A DNA stretch of 64,000 bases, taken from assembly GCA_019240475.1 (NCBI GenBank), contig JAFAYI010000036.1:62001-126000 (forward strand), in the 5' to 3' direction. The stretch comes from Acidobacteriaceae bacterium (GTDB lineage Bacteria > Acidobacteriota > Terriglobia > Bryobacterales > Bryobacteraceae). The position numbers were made by a program, and so were the translations under genes. The notes beneath the pieces are model-generated. The model was not told the origin of the DNA. It did not search any database and saw only the letters and a program-made list of their open reading frames with translations. Shown here piece by piece: positions 33,720 through 41,806 of this stretch (its first letter is position 1; the number at the start of each line of letters is the position of its first letter).

Positions 33720-34495
33720 GCGAGTTGTGTTTCGAAGCGAGGCGTCTCGAATACGCGTACGGCGGCGGACCCGCGGTGGTGCGCGATGTCAGCCTGAGCG
33801 CCGGACAGGGTTCGATGACAGCGGTAATTGGGGCGAACGGCTCCGGGAAATCGACGCTGATTCGCATGCTGGCGGGATTGCTTCGCCCGCGCTCGGGGAC
33901 GATCGAGCTGGACGGGGTTGCCTTCGATAAGTGGGATGCGAGGCTGCGCGCGCGGCGGGTGGCGTATGTGCCGCAGGCGACCGCGACGGCGTTTCCATTC
34001 CAGGCATTGGAGATTGTGTTGAGCGGACGCGCTCCGCACGCGGAGCGGTTTCGGCTGGAGAGTGGGCGGGATGTGGAGATTGCGATGGAGGCGCTCGAGA
34101 GCGTGGGCGCGGCGCATCTGGCGCGGCGGGCGTTTATCGGCCTGTCGGGAGGCGAGCGCCAGATGGTGGTGCTGGCGCGGGCGCTCGCGCAGGAGCCGCG
34201 GCTGCTGCTGCTCGATGAGCCATCGTCGTCGCTCGATTTGAAGCACCGAACGGATTTGATTCGAACGCTGCTGCGATTGCGACGGAAGAATGGCGTAAGC
34301 GCGATCATGATTACGCACGATTTGCAACTGACAGGCGCATTCGACCAGATTCTGGCGCTGCGTTGCGGGGAAATTGCTGCGCTCGGGAAGCCGGAGGCGG
34401 TGTTGACGGAGGAGCTTCTGGGGGAGATTTACGGCGACCCGAAGGTGCGCTCTCAGCGGGTGGGAGAGCAGACGCTGGTTTGGGTCGAGCTATGA
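33716..34495 (+). CDS. btuD: Cobalamin ABC transporter ATP-binding protein
   Basis: This 259-aa ATPase has Walker A GANGSGKST, the signature LSGGERQMV, Walker B LLLLDEPSSSLD and the switch His in MITHD. It belongs to the FecE/BtuD group. It overlaps btuF by four bases and the permease gene by four bases (ATGA at 34492-34495), so expression of the transporter subunits is coupled. It would power corrinoid import across the inner membrane with the BtuC permease. Confidence 0.9.
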   Translation: MSELCFEARRLEYAYGGGPAVVRDVSLSAGQGSMTAVIGANGSGKSTLIRMLAGLLRPRSGTIELDGVAFDKWDARLRARRVAYVPQATATAFPFQALEIVLSGRAPHAERFRLESGRDVEIAMEALESVGAAHLARRAFIGLSGGERQMVVLARALAQEPRLLLLDEPSSSLDLKHRTDLIRTLLRLRRKNGVSAIMITHDLQLTGAFDQILALRCGEIAALGKPEAVLTEELLGEIYGDPKVRSQRVGEQTLVWVEL

Positions 34496-35490
34496 CGGAC
34501 ACGGGGCGGCGGTTGGCGGCGGCATTGGGCATTCTGACGATGGTGCTGCTAGCGTCGATGGTGGTGGGATTGCTGACGGGGTCTCAGCATATCGAACTGG
34601 GCAGAGTGCTTTCGGATTCGATGTCGCGCACGTTGTTTTTTCGCTTGCGGCTGCCCCGAGTGCTAATGGGGCTCGCGATTGGCGCGTCGCTGGCGGTGAC
34701 GGGGGCGGCGCTGCAGGCGCTCTTTCGCAATCCGCTGGCAGATCCTTACACGCTGGGCGTTTCGGGAGGCGGGGCATTGGGCGCGAGCGCGGCGATTGCG
34801 CTTGGATGGAGCGCGCGCGTGTTGGGCGTGCCGCTGGTGTTCGCGGCGTCCTTCGCAGGGGCGATGCTGGCGGTCGGGAGCGTGAGAGCGATTGCGCGCA
34901 GGGGGGCGGTGGTGCTGCCCGGGGCGCTGCTGCTTTCAGGCGTGGTGGTGAACCTGATCGCGGGCGCGTGCGTATTGACGATTCAATACTTGACGGACCC
35001 GGAGAGCGCGCTGCGCATCTTGCGATGGCTGATCGGCAGTTTGGATGTAGTGGGGCTCGCGCCGGTGGGGCGTATGGCGATGGTGCTTGCGCCGGCGTGG
35101 GTGGCGCTGCTCGCGCTCTCGCGGCAGTTGAACCTCCTGGCGATTGATGAAGACACGGCGGCGACGCTTGGAGTGGATGTGAGGCGGTGCGAGCGGATCG
35201 TGCATACGCTCTGCGCGCTGGTGGTGGGCGTTGCGGTGTCGGCGGGCGGAGCGATCGGGTTCGTGGGCTTGATTGTGCCGCACGCGGTGAGGGCGATCTT
35301 CGGCGAGGACCTGCGGATTTTGCTGCCGGGATCGTTGCTGGGCGGCGCGGCGTTCTTGATTTTAGCGGATGCACTGGCGCGAGTGGCGCTGCCGGCGAGC
35401 GAACTTCCGGTGGGGGCGGTGACTGGGTTGATGGGCGGCCCGTTGTTCTTGTGGCTGCTGCACAGGCAGCAGCGGTTCTCAATGATCTAG
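34492..35490 (+). CDS. btuC: Cobalamin ABC transporter permease
   Basis: I chose the ATG at 34492, overlapping the end of the ATPase gene; the frame stays open upstream inside that gene without meaning. The 332-aa product is a FecCD/BtuC permease with about ten membrane helices. Family motifs include RLPRVLMGLAIGASLAVTG, ALQALFRNPLADPYTLGVS, the coupling region RLNLLAIDEDTAATLGV-like (here RQLNLLAIDEDTAATLGVDV) and GFVGLIVPHAVRAIFGED. It forms the membrane channel of the B12 importer. Confidence 0.9.
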   Translation: MTDTGRRLAAALGILTMVLLASMVVGLLTGSQHIELGRVLSDSMSRTLFFRLRLPRVLMGLAIGASLAVTGAALQALFRNPLADPYTLGVSGGGALGASAAIALGWSARVLGVPLVFAASFAGAMLAVGSVRAIARRGAVVLPGALLLSGVVVNLIAGACVLTIQYLTDPESALRILRWLIGSLDVVGLAPVGRMAMVLAPAWVALLALSRQLNLLAIDEDTAATLGVDVRRCERIVHTLCALVVGVAVSAGGAIGFVGLIVPHAVRAIFGEDLRILLPGSLLGGAAFLILADALARVALPASELPVGAVTGLMGGPLFLWLLHRQQRFSMI

Positions 35491-35522
35491 AGAATCGAGC
35501 GTGGCGCCCGGTTATATAAGAA

Positions 35523-36221
35523 ATGATGAGCAAGGAGCAGCAGGCGGCCGGTTCGAGGGCGTTCACCGAAGAAGAACGGCGCGGCGTGTATCGGGCGATC
35601 TACGAGCGGCGCGACGTGCGCTCGCAGTTTTTGCCGCAGCCGGTGCCGGACGATGTGCTGGCGCGAATCCTGGAGGCCGCGCACCATGCGCCGTCGGTCG
35701 GGTTCATGCAGCCGTGGGACTTCGTGGTGATTCGGGATGCGGCGGCGCGACAGGCGATTTACCGGAATTTTGAGCGGGCGAGCCGGCGTGCGGCGGAAGG
35801 CTATGAGGGCGAGCAACGCAAGCTGTACGAAAGTTTGAAGCTGGCCGGCATTGTGGAGGCGCCGGTGAACGTTTGCGTGACGTGCGACAGCGAGCGGCCG
35901 AAGGGGAGTGGGCTGGGCCGGAAGACGCAGCCGATGGTGGATGTTTATTCGAGCGTGTGCGCGGTGCAGAATCTGTGGCTGGCGGCGCGGGCGGAATCGT
36001 TGGGGGTGGGGTGGGTGAGCATTCTCGATCCGGAGGAGGTGAAGGCGACGCTTGGGATTCCGGAGGCGGTGACGCTGGTGGCGTATCTGTGCGTCGGGTA
36101 CGTGTCGGAGTTCGGGAGGCAGCCGGATTTGGAAGAGCGGGGATGGGAGACGCGCAGCGATGTGCAGAGCGTGGTGCACCTGGACAGATGGGGAGCGCGG
36201 GCGCAGGACTGGCCGCGGTGA
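35523..36221 (+). CDS. bluB: 5,6-dimethylbenzimidazole synthase
   Basis: This 232-aa flavoprotein of the nitroreductase fold matches BluB: YRAIYERRDVRSQFLPQPVP, EAAHHAPSVGFMQPWDFVVI, VCVTCDSERPKG, TQPMVDVYSSVCAVQNLWLA and GVGWVSILDPEEVK. BluB cannibalises FMNH2 with oxygen to make DMB, the lower ligand of B12. The start is ATG 35523 or the next Met at 35526. It lies 32 bases after btuC and overlaps cobT by four bases. Its presence implies that DMB is made locally under aerobic conditions. Confidence 0.9.
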   Translation: MMSKEQQAAGSRAFTEEERRGVYRAIYERRDVRSQFLPQPVPDDVLARILEAAHHAPSVGFMQPWDFVVIRDAAARQAIYRNFERASRRAAEGYEGEQRKLYESLKLAGIVEAPVNVCVTCDSERPKGSGLGRKTQPMVDVYSSVCAVQNLWLAARAESLGVGWVSILDPEEVKATLGIPEAVTLVAYLCVGYVSEFGRQPDLEERGWETRSDVQSVVHLDRWGARAQDWPR

Positions 36222-37300
36222 GAGGCGGCGCAAAGCAGGCGCCAGCGGCGGCGCGGATAGAAGAAACCATAGCCGCGATTTGCGCGGTTGACGGGAGGTG
36301 GGTGGAAGCGGCGCGACGCAGGCAATTGCAATTAACGAAGCCGCCCGGCAGCCTGGGACGGTTGGAAGAAGTCGCAAATCGGTGCGCGGGGATACGGGAG
36401 AGCCTGGAAGTGACGGCGGGGCGGCCGCGGATTGCGCTGTTTGCGGGCGATCACGGCGTGTGCGCGGAGGGCGTGAGTCCGTATCCGCAAACGGTGACGG
36501 CGCAGATGGTCTCGAATTTTCTGCAGGGCGGGGCGGCGATTAACGCGATTGCCGAGGCGTGCGGGATCGAGCTTGTAGTGGTGGACGCCGGCGTGGCGGC
36601 GGAGCTGCCGGTTTCAAGCGAGCTATTGATACGGAGCGCGGGGGCGGGGACGCGGAATTTTTGCGAAGAGCCGGCGATGACGGAAGAGCAGATGAAGGCG
36701 GCAATGGCGGCAGGCATCGAAGTGGCGGGCGAGGCGGCGCGCGCGGGGCGCGACGTGTTGGGGTTCGGCGAGATGGGAATTGGAAACACGACATCGGCGA
36801 GCGCGATAGCGGCGGCGTTGACCGGTGAGCCGGTGGAGGCGCTGGTGGGCAGGGGGACGGGCGCGGACGAGGGGTGCATGGCGCGGAAGCGGAGCGCGGT
36901 CGAGCGGGGGCTTGCGCGGCACGGCGCGGAACTGGGGGATGCGCAGGGCATCTTGCGATGCTTGGGCGGATTCGAGATCGCGGCGATGTGTGGTTTTTGC
37001 TTGGGAGCGGCGGCGCATCGCGTGCCGGTAGCGATGGACGGCTTCATTGCGACGGCAGCGGCGGCTTTGGCGGTTGAGATTTCGCCGCGTGTGGCGGATT
37101 ATCTCTTCGCTTCGCACTGTTCGGCGGAGCCGGGACACGCTCGCTTGCTGGCGCGGCTGGGCCAGGAGCCGCTGCTTCGGCTGGAGATGCGGCTGGGCGA
37201 AGGGACGGGCGCGGCGCTCGCGATCAAGATCATGCAGGCGGCGATTGCGGCGTTTACGCGGATGGCGACTTTCGAAACGGCCGGAATTTCGAACAGGTGA
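36218..37300 (+). CDS. cobT: Nicotinate-nucleotide-dimethylbenzimidazole phosphoribosyltransferase
   Basis: I chose the GTG at 36218, which overlaps the bluB stop (GTGA); an ATG at 36188 is the alternative. The 360-aa enzyme shows KPPGSLGRLEEVA, IALFAGDHGVCAEGVSPYP, QTVTAQMVSNFLQGGAAIN, VVDAGVAAELP and FGEMGIGNTTSASA, with the catalytic Glu expected in the C-terminal part. It activates DMB to alpha-ribazole-5'-phosphate. The length is normal for the family. It works directly downstream of BluB and upstream of CobC in the nucleotide-loop branch. Confidence 0.92.
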   Translation: MRGGAKQAPAAARIEETIAAICAVDGRWVEAARRRQLQLTKPPGSLGRLEEVANRCAGIRESLEVTAGRPRIALFAGDHGVCAEGVSPYPQTVTAQMVSNFLQGGAAINAIAEACGIELVVVDAGVAAELPVSSELLIRSAGAGTRNFCEEPAMTEEQMKAAMAAGIEVAGEAARAGRDVLGFGEMGIGNTTSASAIAAALTGEPVEALVGRGTGADEGCMARKRSAVERGLARHGAELGDAQGILRCLGGFEIAAMCGFCLGAAAHRVPVAMDGFIATAAAALAVEISPRVADYLFASHCSAEPGHARLLARLGQEPLLRLEMRLGEGTGAALAIKIMQAAIAAFTRMATFETAGISNR

Positions 37301-37390
37301 GAATGCTCGCCTGGATCGCGGTTAGGGCGAGCTGGGCGCGAACGCGCGGTTGTGCGAGAGCGCGGCTGTGCTGACACTTATCCGGGTGCG

Positions 37391-37996
37391 ATGACGCGGT
37401 ATTGGCTGATCCGGCATGGCGAGCCGGCAGAAGAGACGCGCGGGCGATGCTATGGGTCTTTGAACGTGGGGCTCTCAGACCGCGGGCGCGAGCAGATGCG
37501 GCGAGTGGCGGAAGTCGCGAGGCCGGGGTGGTTCGATTGCGTGTATTCGAGTCCGGCGCGGAGAGCGCTCGAAAGCGCGCGGATATTGGCGGCGGCGGCC
37601 GGGTGCGCGGTTCGAACAGCGGGCGACCTGCGCGAGCTCCATTTCGGAGATTTCGAAGGGTTGACCTACGAGGAAGCCGCGGCGCGCGATCCGGAGCTTT
37701 ACCAAAGATGGATGGAGGCGCCGACCGAGGCGCGGTTTCCGAACGGCGAGAGCTTTCGGGAGATGCAGGCGCGGGTGATGGGAGCGTTCGAGGCGATCCG
37801 GCGCGAGCACGAGGGCGAGACGGTGGCGATTGTGAGCCATGGAGGAGTAAACCGCATTCTGCTGGCGTGGGCGCTAGGAATGCCGGACGAGAAATTGTTT
37901 CGAATCGCGCAGAGATATGGGGCGGTGAATCTGCTGAGGATGGTCGAGGGAACGCCGGTGGTGGAGGCGATGAACGCGCATCGCTTGACATACTAA
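37391..37996 (+). CDS. cobC: Histidine phosphatase, probable alpha-ribazole phosphatase
   Basis: From the ATG at 37391 the product is 201 aa. It has the histidine-phosphatase RHG motif (LIRHGEPAEETRGRCYG), the second Arg in SSPARRALESA, the acid residue in LRELHFGDFEGLTYEE, and the late His in VSHGGVNRILL. The RCYG ending of the first motif is typical of CobC. Its position 90 bases after cobT supports removal of the phosphate from alpha-ribazole-5'-phosphate or cobalamin-5'-phosphate. A generic phosphoglycerate-mutase-like role cannot be excluded. cobS is not in this window. Confidence 0.82.
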   Translation: MTRYWLIRHGEPAEETRGRCYGSLNVGLSDRGREQMRRVAEVARPGWFDCVYSSPARRALESARILAAAAGCAVRTAGDLRELHFGDFEGLTYEEAAARDPELYQRWMEAPTEARFPNGESFREMQARVMGAFEAIRREHEGETVAIVSHGGVNRILLAWALGMPDEKLFRIAQRYGAVNLLRMVEGTPVVEAMNAHRLTY

Positions 37997-38021
37997 GAAT
38001 GGTTTGTCGCGCACAGAAGAA

Positions 38022-40526
38022 ATGATCGATCTCTCTACCATTGAGCTGGAAAAAGACGTAGATATCGCGGCGCTCGAAGAGCGGTGCCGGAAGTTGTGGG
38101 ATGCGACGGAGGTGTACCGCTACGATCCGGAAGCGGGCGGCGAGGTGTTCTCCGTAGACACGCCGCCACCCTATGTTTCCGCGGCGCACCTGCACATCGG
38201 GCATGCGATGTCGTACACGCAGGCCGAGTTCATTGTGCGCTACCGGCGCATGGGGGGGAGGAAGATTTTCTATCCGATGGGCTTCGACGATAACGGATTG
38301 CCCACCGAGCGGTTCGTCGAGAAAACATACAACATCGATAAGCGGAAAACGTCGCGCTCGGCGTTTCGCGCGCTTTGTTTGGAGGAGACGAAGAAGGGCT
38401 CGGCGCAGTACGAGGAGCTGTGGCGGGCGCTGGGATTGTCGGTCGATTGGAGGCTGCGCTATTCGACGATTGACGACCACTGCCAGCGCACGGCGCAGAC
38501 TTCGTTTATCGATCTTTATAAGAAGGGGCGGATTTACCGGTCGAGCGAGCCCGTGCTGTGGGACCCGCAGTTGGAGACGGCGCTGGCGCAGGCGGACCTG
38601 GAAACGATGGAGCGCAAGAGCGAGCTGCATGAGATCGCGTTTACTTCGGAAGGGGGCGCGGCGCTGCCGATTTCGACGACCCGGCCGGAGCTGCTGGCAG
38701 GGTGCGTGGCGCTCTATTGCAATGCGGAGGACGAGCGCTACAAGCCGCTGGTGGGGGGGCGCGCGACGGTTCCGTTATTCGGACACACGGTGCCTATTCG
38801 ATCGGACGAAGAGGTGCTGGCGGAATTCGGAACGGGGTTGATGATGGTCTGCACGTTCGGCGACGGCGAGGACGTGAAGAGATGGAAGCGCGACGGGCTG
38901 GAGCTGCGCGCGTGCGTGGGGCCGGACGGGCGGATGACGCAGTTGGCTGGGGCGTATGCGGGGCTGACGACGGAGCAGGCGCGGCGCAAGGTGGTGGCAG
39001 ATTTGAAAGAGGCGGGCGTGCTGCGGCGGTCGGAGGCGATTGAGCAGCATGTTTCGGTTTCCGAGCGGTCGGGCGCGCCGGTTGAGTTCATCATGGCCCC
39101 GCAGTGGTTCATTCGGGTGCTGGATTTGAAGGACGCGATGCTGAAGCGCAGCGCGGAACTGCGCTGGTTTCCGGAATGGATGAAGATCCGGCTGGACGAT
39201 TGGATCAATGGGCTGAAGTACGACTGGAACATATCGCGGCAGCGCTTCTATGGCGTACCGTTTCCGGTGTGGTACTGCGAGCGGTGCGGGTCGGTGATGC
39301 TTGCGGCGGAAGATGGGCTGCCGGTAGATCCGCTCGAGAGCGCGGCGCCGGCGGCGAAGTGCGCCGCCTGCGGAGGGGCGGAGTTTCGGGGCGACCCGGA
39401 CGTGATGGACACGTGGATGACGTCGTCGCTGACACCGCTGATTAACGCGAACTGGGTGGGATCGAAGGAGCGGATCGGCGATATGTCGCTGTATCCGATG
39501 TCGGTGCGCGTGCAGGCGTTCGAGATTATTCGCACGTGGCTCTTCTATACGGTGGTGAAATCGCATTTGCACACCGATTCGCTGCCTTGGGAAGACGTGA
39601 TTATCTCGGGGTGGGGGCTGAACGAGAACGGGAAGAAGATCAGCAAGCGAGACCTGGAAAAGTTCACCGACGCGAGCGGGTTCAATCGGTATGAGCCATA
39701 CGCGGTGGTGCGCAAGTATGGGGCGGACGCGCTGCGGTATTGGGCCGCCGGAAGCCACTTGGGCAACGATGTTCGATACAACGAGAACGATGTAAAGGCG
39801 GGGCGCAAGCTGGTCATCAAGCTGTGGAACGCGGCGCGGTATTGCCTGATGCAGTGGAAGGGTTTCGATCCGGGCGGGGCTTCGATGGCGGTTTCCGAGA
39901 GGACGATCGAAGACCGGTGGCTGATGCGGAGCGTGCAGCAAGCGGCGGCGGCGGCGACGGCTGGATTTGAAAACAACAACTACGCGATTGCGCGCGAGGC
40001 GACGGACCGGCTGTTCTGGGACACGTTTTGCGACGACTACCTGGAGATGGTGAAAGCGCGGTTCTGGACGCCGGAGCGGTATGCGGATGCGGCGCGGCAA
40101 TCGGCGCAGATCACGATGTGGGAGTGTTTTCGGACGATTCTTTTGATGTATGCGCCGTTCGTGCCGTTCATCACGGAGGACTTGTATCAGCGGATTTATC
40201 GCGGGGCGGGGGGCGATGCGGCGTCGATTCACAGGGGCTCGTGGCCGCGGGCGGCGGCGGAGGCGGTGGAAGATCTGCCGGAGATGAATATTTTGTCCGC
40301 GATTTTGCGGGCGGTGCGATCGATACGGTCGCAGCGGCGGATTTCGCAGACCCGGTCGCTGGCGGCGCTGGTGTTGGACATCGGGCAGGTGGCGGCGGAA
40401 CTGCAGCCGCAGATTCGATCGCTCGAAAGTTCGTTTCAGGCGGTGGCGCGGGTGCGGGAAGTGAGTTACGGAACGGCGACGGAGTCTACCGAGATTGAGG
40501 GGTTGTGCGTGGACTTAGTGGCGTAG
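38022..40526 (+). CDS. valS: Valine-tRNA ligase (archaeal-like type)
   Basis: This 834-aa protein starts at the ATG at 38022. It is a class I aminoacyl-tRNA synthetase with HIGH at residues 58-61 and a KMSKS variant KISKR at 539-543. The editing domain carries TTRPELLAGC and GTGLMMVCTFGDGEDVKRW. PPPYVSAAHLHIGHA, FDDNGLPTERFVEK and the ELLA form of the editing motif are closer to archaeal-type ValRS than to the usual bacterial TTRPETLLGD form. The C-terminal tRNA-binding coiled coil of bacterial ValRS is absent. A CxxC pair (CERCGS, CAACGG) marks a zinc site. It follows cobC by 25 bases. Confidence 0.85.
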   Translation: MIDLSTIELEKDVDIAALEERCRKLWDATEVYRYDPEAGGEVFSVDTPPPYVSAAHLHIGHAMSYTQAEFIVRYRRMGGRKIFYPMGFDDNGLPTERFVEKTYNIDKRKTSRSAFRALCLEETKKGSAQYEELWRALGLSVDWRLRYSTIDDHCQRTAQTSFIDLYKKGRIYRSSEPVLWDPQLETALAQADLETMERKSELHEIAFTSEGGAALPISTTRPELLAGCVALYCNAEDERYKPLVGGRATVPLFGHTVPIRSDEEVLAEFGTGLMMVCTFGDGEDVKRWKRDGLELRACVGPDGRMTQLAGAYAGLTTEQARRKVVADLKEAGVLRRSEAIEQHVSVSERSGAPVEFIMAPQWFIRVLDLKDAMLKRSAELRWFPEWMKIRLDDWINGLKYDWNISRQRFYGVPFPVWYCERCGSVMLAAEDGLPVDPLESAAPAAKCAACGGAEFRGDPDVMDTWMTSSLTPLINANWVGSKERIGDMSLYPMSVRVQAFEIIRTWLFYTVVKSHLHTDSLPWEDVIISGWGLNENGKKISKRDLEKFTDASGFNRYEPYAVVRKYGADALRYWAAGSHLGNDVRYNENDVKAGRKLVIKLWNAARYCLMQWKGFDPGGASMAVSERTIEDRWLMRSVQQAAAAATAGFENNNYAIAREATDRLFWDTFCDDYLEMVKARFWTPERYADAARQSAQITMWECFRTILLMYAPFVPFITEDLYQRIYRGAGGDAASIHRGSWPRAAAEAVEDLPEMNILSAILRAVRSIRSQRRISQTRSLAALVLDIGQVAAELQPQIRSLESSFQAVARVREVSYGTATESTEIEGLCVDLVA

Positions 40527-41105
40527 GAGGCGGGCGATGGGCGCGGCGCGAGGCGGACGTCGCTGCACGAAGTGCTGGTGCGGCACGCAGAGCAGGCGGG
40601 AGCGTCGTAGGTATGGAGCGCGAAGCACGTGAAGCTGCACGCGGAGGGCGTGACGGCGAACGGCGAGTTGATAAGAGCGGATTTGACGGTCGGCACGGAT
40701 GGGCAGAACTCGGGGATTCGGGCGCACGCGGGTTTAGCGGAGGCGATTCGGAGTCGTGCTGGCGGGAGACGCATCGGGGTCGCTAGATGCGATCACGGGT
40801 CAGGGGATGAGCGCTGGTTTCGAACAGGCGCTGGCGCTGGCGGAATTGTTGCGGGAATCGCGGTTGGCGGATTACCAAGCGCGGCACGCCAAGCTGATGA
40901 AACGGCCGCGGACGATGGGTGGCGCTGCTGTTGACGTTGTCGCGGGCATGATCGGCTGAGGCGACGGGTGCTGGCGGGGTTGGCGCGGCGGCCGGAAGTT
41001 TTCGGCCGGCTGGTGGAGATGCATGTGGGAGGGATGGAGAGGAGACCGGCGGGGTTCGGTGGGGCAGCGGTGTTTTCCGGGCTGCCGGTGAGAGAGAGTC
41101 GCTGA
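40527..41105 (+). pseudogene. Decayed FAD-dependent monooxygenase/dehydrogenase gene
   Basis: Fragments of one flavoprotein are spread over several frames. RRTSLHEVLVRHAEQAGAS is followed by a TAG. Then come ELIRADLTVGTDGQNSGIR then AHAGL, next a frame change and deletion, and VLAGDASGSLDAITGQGMSA then GFEQALALAELL, which is the second FAD-binding motif. After an extra base the final RRRVLAGLARRPEVFGRLVE then MHVG appears. At least one nonsense codon, two frame changes and a missing middle segment show that it cannot make the enzyme. The N-terminal Rossmann part is missing altogether. Its 3' end is one copy of the repeat that flanks the AAA/DUF4276 module. Confidence 0.8.
41001..41059 (+). 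repeat. Left copy of a ~60-bp repeat flanking the AAA/DUF4276 module
   Basis: This stretch, from TTCGGCCGGCTGGTGG to GCGGGGTTCGG, is about 90% identical to 43004-43063 in the same orientation, with roughly five mismatches and one single-base indel. It codes the C-terminal end of the decayed monooxygenase (FGRLVEMHVGGMERRPAG). Both copies lie outside the two defence-like genes. Confidence 0.8.
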
Positions 41106-41118
41106 CCACGCGGCTTTA

Positions 41119-41805
41119 CTAGACGTTTGATCCAGGGTCGCTCAAACGAAACAGAGTTTCGATCCACGAGTTAAAGTGCCGGCACTCTGCGCGCATCTTA
41201 GCGAGACCAACGGCCTTCGCCACGGCGATTCCATACGACGTTTTTGCGTAATCCGAAAAAAGCCCGCAGATGCGTTTAGAGGGCGCAGTGTTTGCACCGT
41301 CATTGATGTGTTCAGGGCTTGGAAATGCTTCTCTTATGCCCCGTAACTGTTCGATCTCAAAGTCTCTGGAGGGGAAAGCGGCAGAAAACGCCTCTGTCTG
41401 AGACAAAAGCAGGCTTTCAAATTCATGTAGCTGGATGTAAGGTATGAGCCTGTAATCCTTAAGGTCAATGGCAAGTTGCGATTCAAGACATTGGACCCGC
41501 TTTAGTGGATCGGAAGACATTCTGCATTTGGAAGTGCCTGGAAAGTCAGACGGTAGTCGATAGAGGTCGATCATCGTAGTGAATCGGGCGTCCGAACTCC
41601 GTTCTTGCTTCATCCATAGACTCAGATCGTTACGCAAGTGTGCATAAGATACAAACCCACCCCGGTACAGCCTTCCCTTTTTTCTACCCGTGGTAATCCT
41701 GTGGGCGTCGATTATCAAGGTTCGGCCGGCTAGTTCGGGTGCGAGAATCTCGCGGACGAACGTTTCTTCAGTTTGACCTTCAACAACGAAATGGAGACGA
41801 ATCAA
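41119..41805 (-). CDS. DUF4276 (TOPRIM-like) family protein
   Basis: This 228-aa protein shows the DUF4276 pattern. LHFVVEGQTEETFVREILAP gives the conserved Glu and TE-F motif. TTMIDLYRLPSDFPG carries the D-Y-x-x-P-x-DF-PG motif, and YIQLHEFESLLLS follows. These acidic positions resemble the metal-binding core of TOPRIM nucleases. The gene starts one base after the AAA ATPase gene ends, so the two are co-translated. This pairing resembles ATPase + TOPRIM-like defence modules such as PARIS (AriA/AriB) and OLD-type systems, where the ATPase controls a toxic nuclease. The defence role is inferred. Codon use is less GC-rich than in the neighbouring genes. Confidence 0.85.
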   Translation of the reverse strand: MIRLHFVVEGQTEETFVREILAPELAGRTLIIDAHRITTGRKKGRLYRGGFVSYAHLRNDLSLWMKQERSSDARFTTMIDLYRLPSDFPGTSKCRMSSDPLKRVQCLESQLAIDLKDYRLIPYIQLHEFESLLLSQTEAFSAAFPSRDFEIEQLRGIREAFPSPEHINDGANTAPSKRICGLFSDYAKTSYGIAVAKAVGLAKMRAECRHFNSWIETLFRLSDPGSNV

Positions 41806-41806
41806 C

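Noticed and set aside
38775..40232. 485-aa open frame on the minus strand
   Set aside because: It is Arg/His/Pro-rich and antisense to valS; the coding strand is certain from the HIGH and KISKR motifs.
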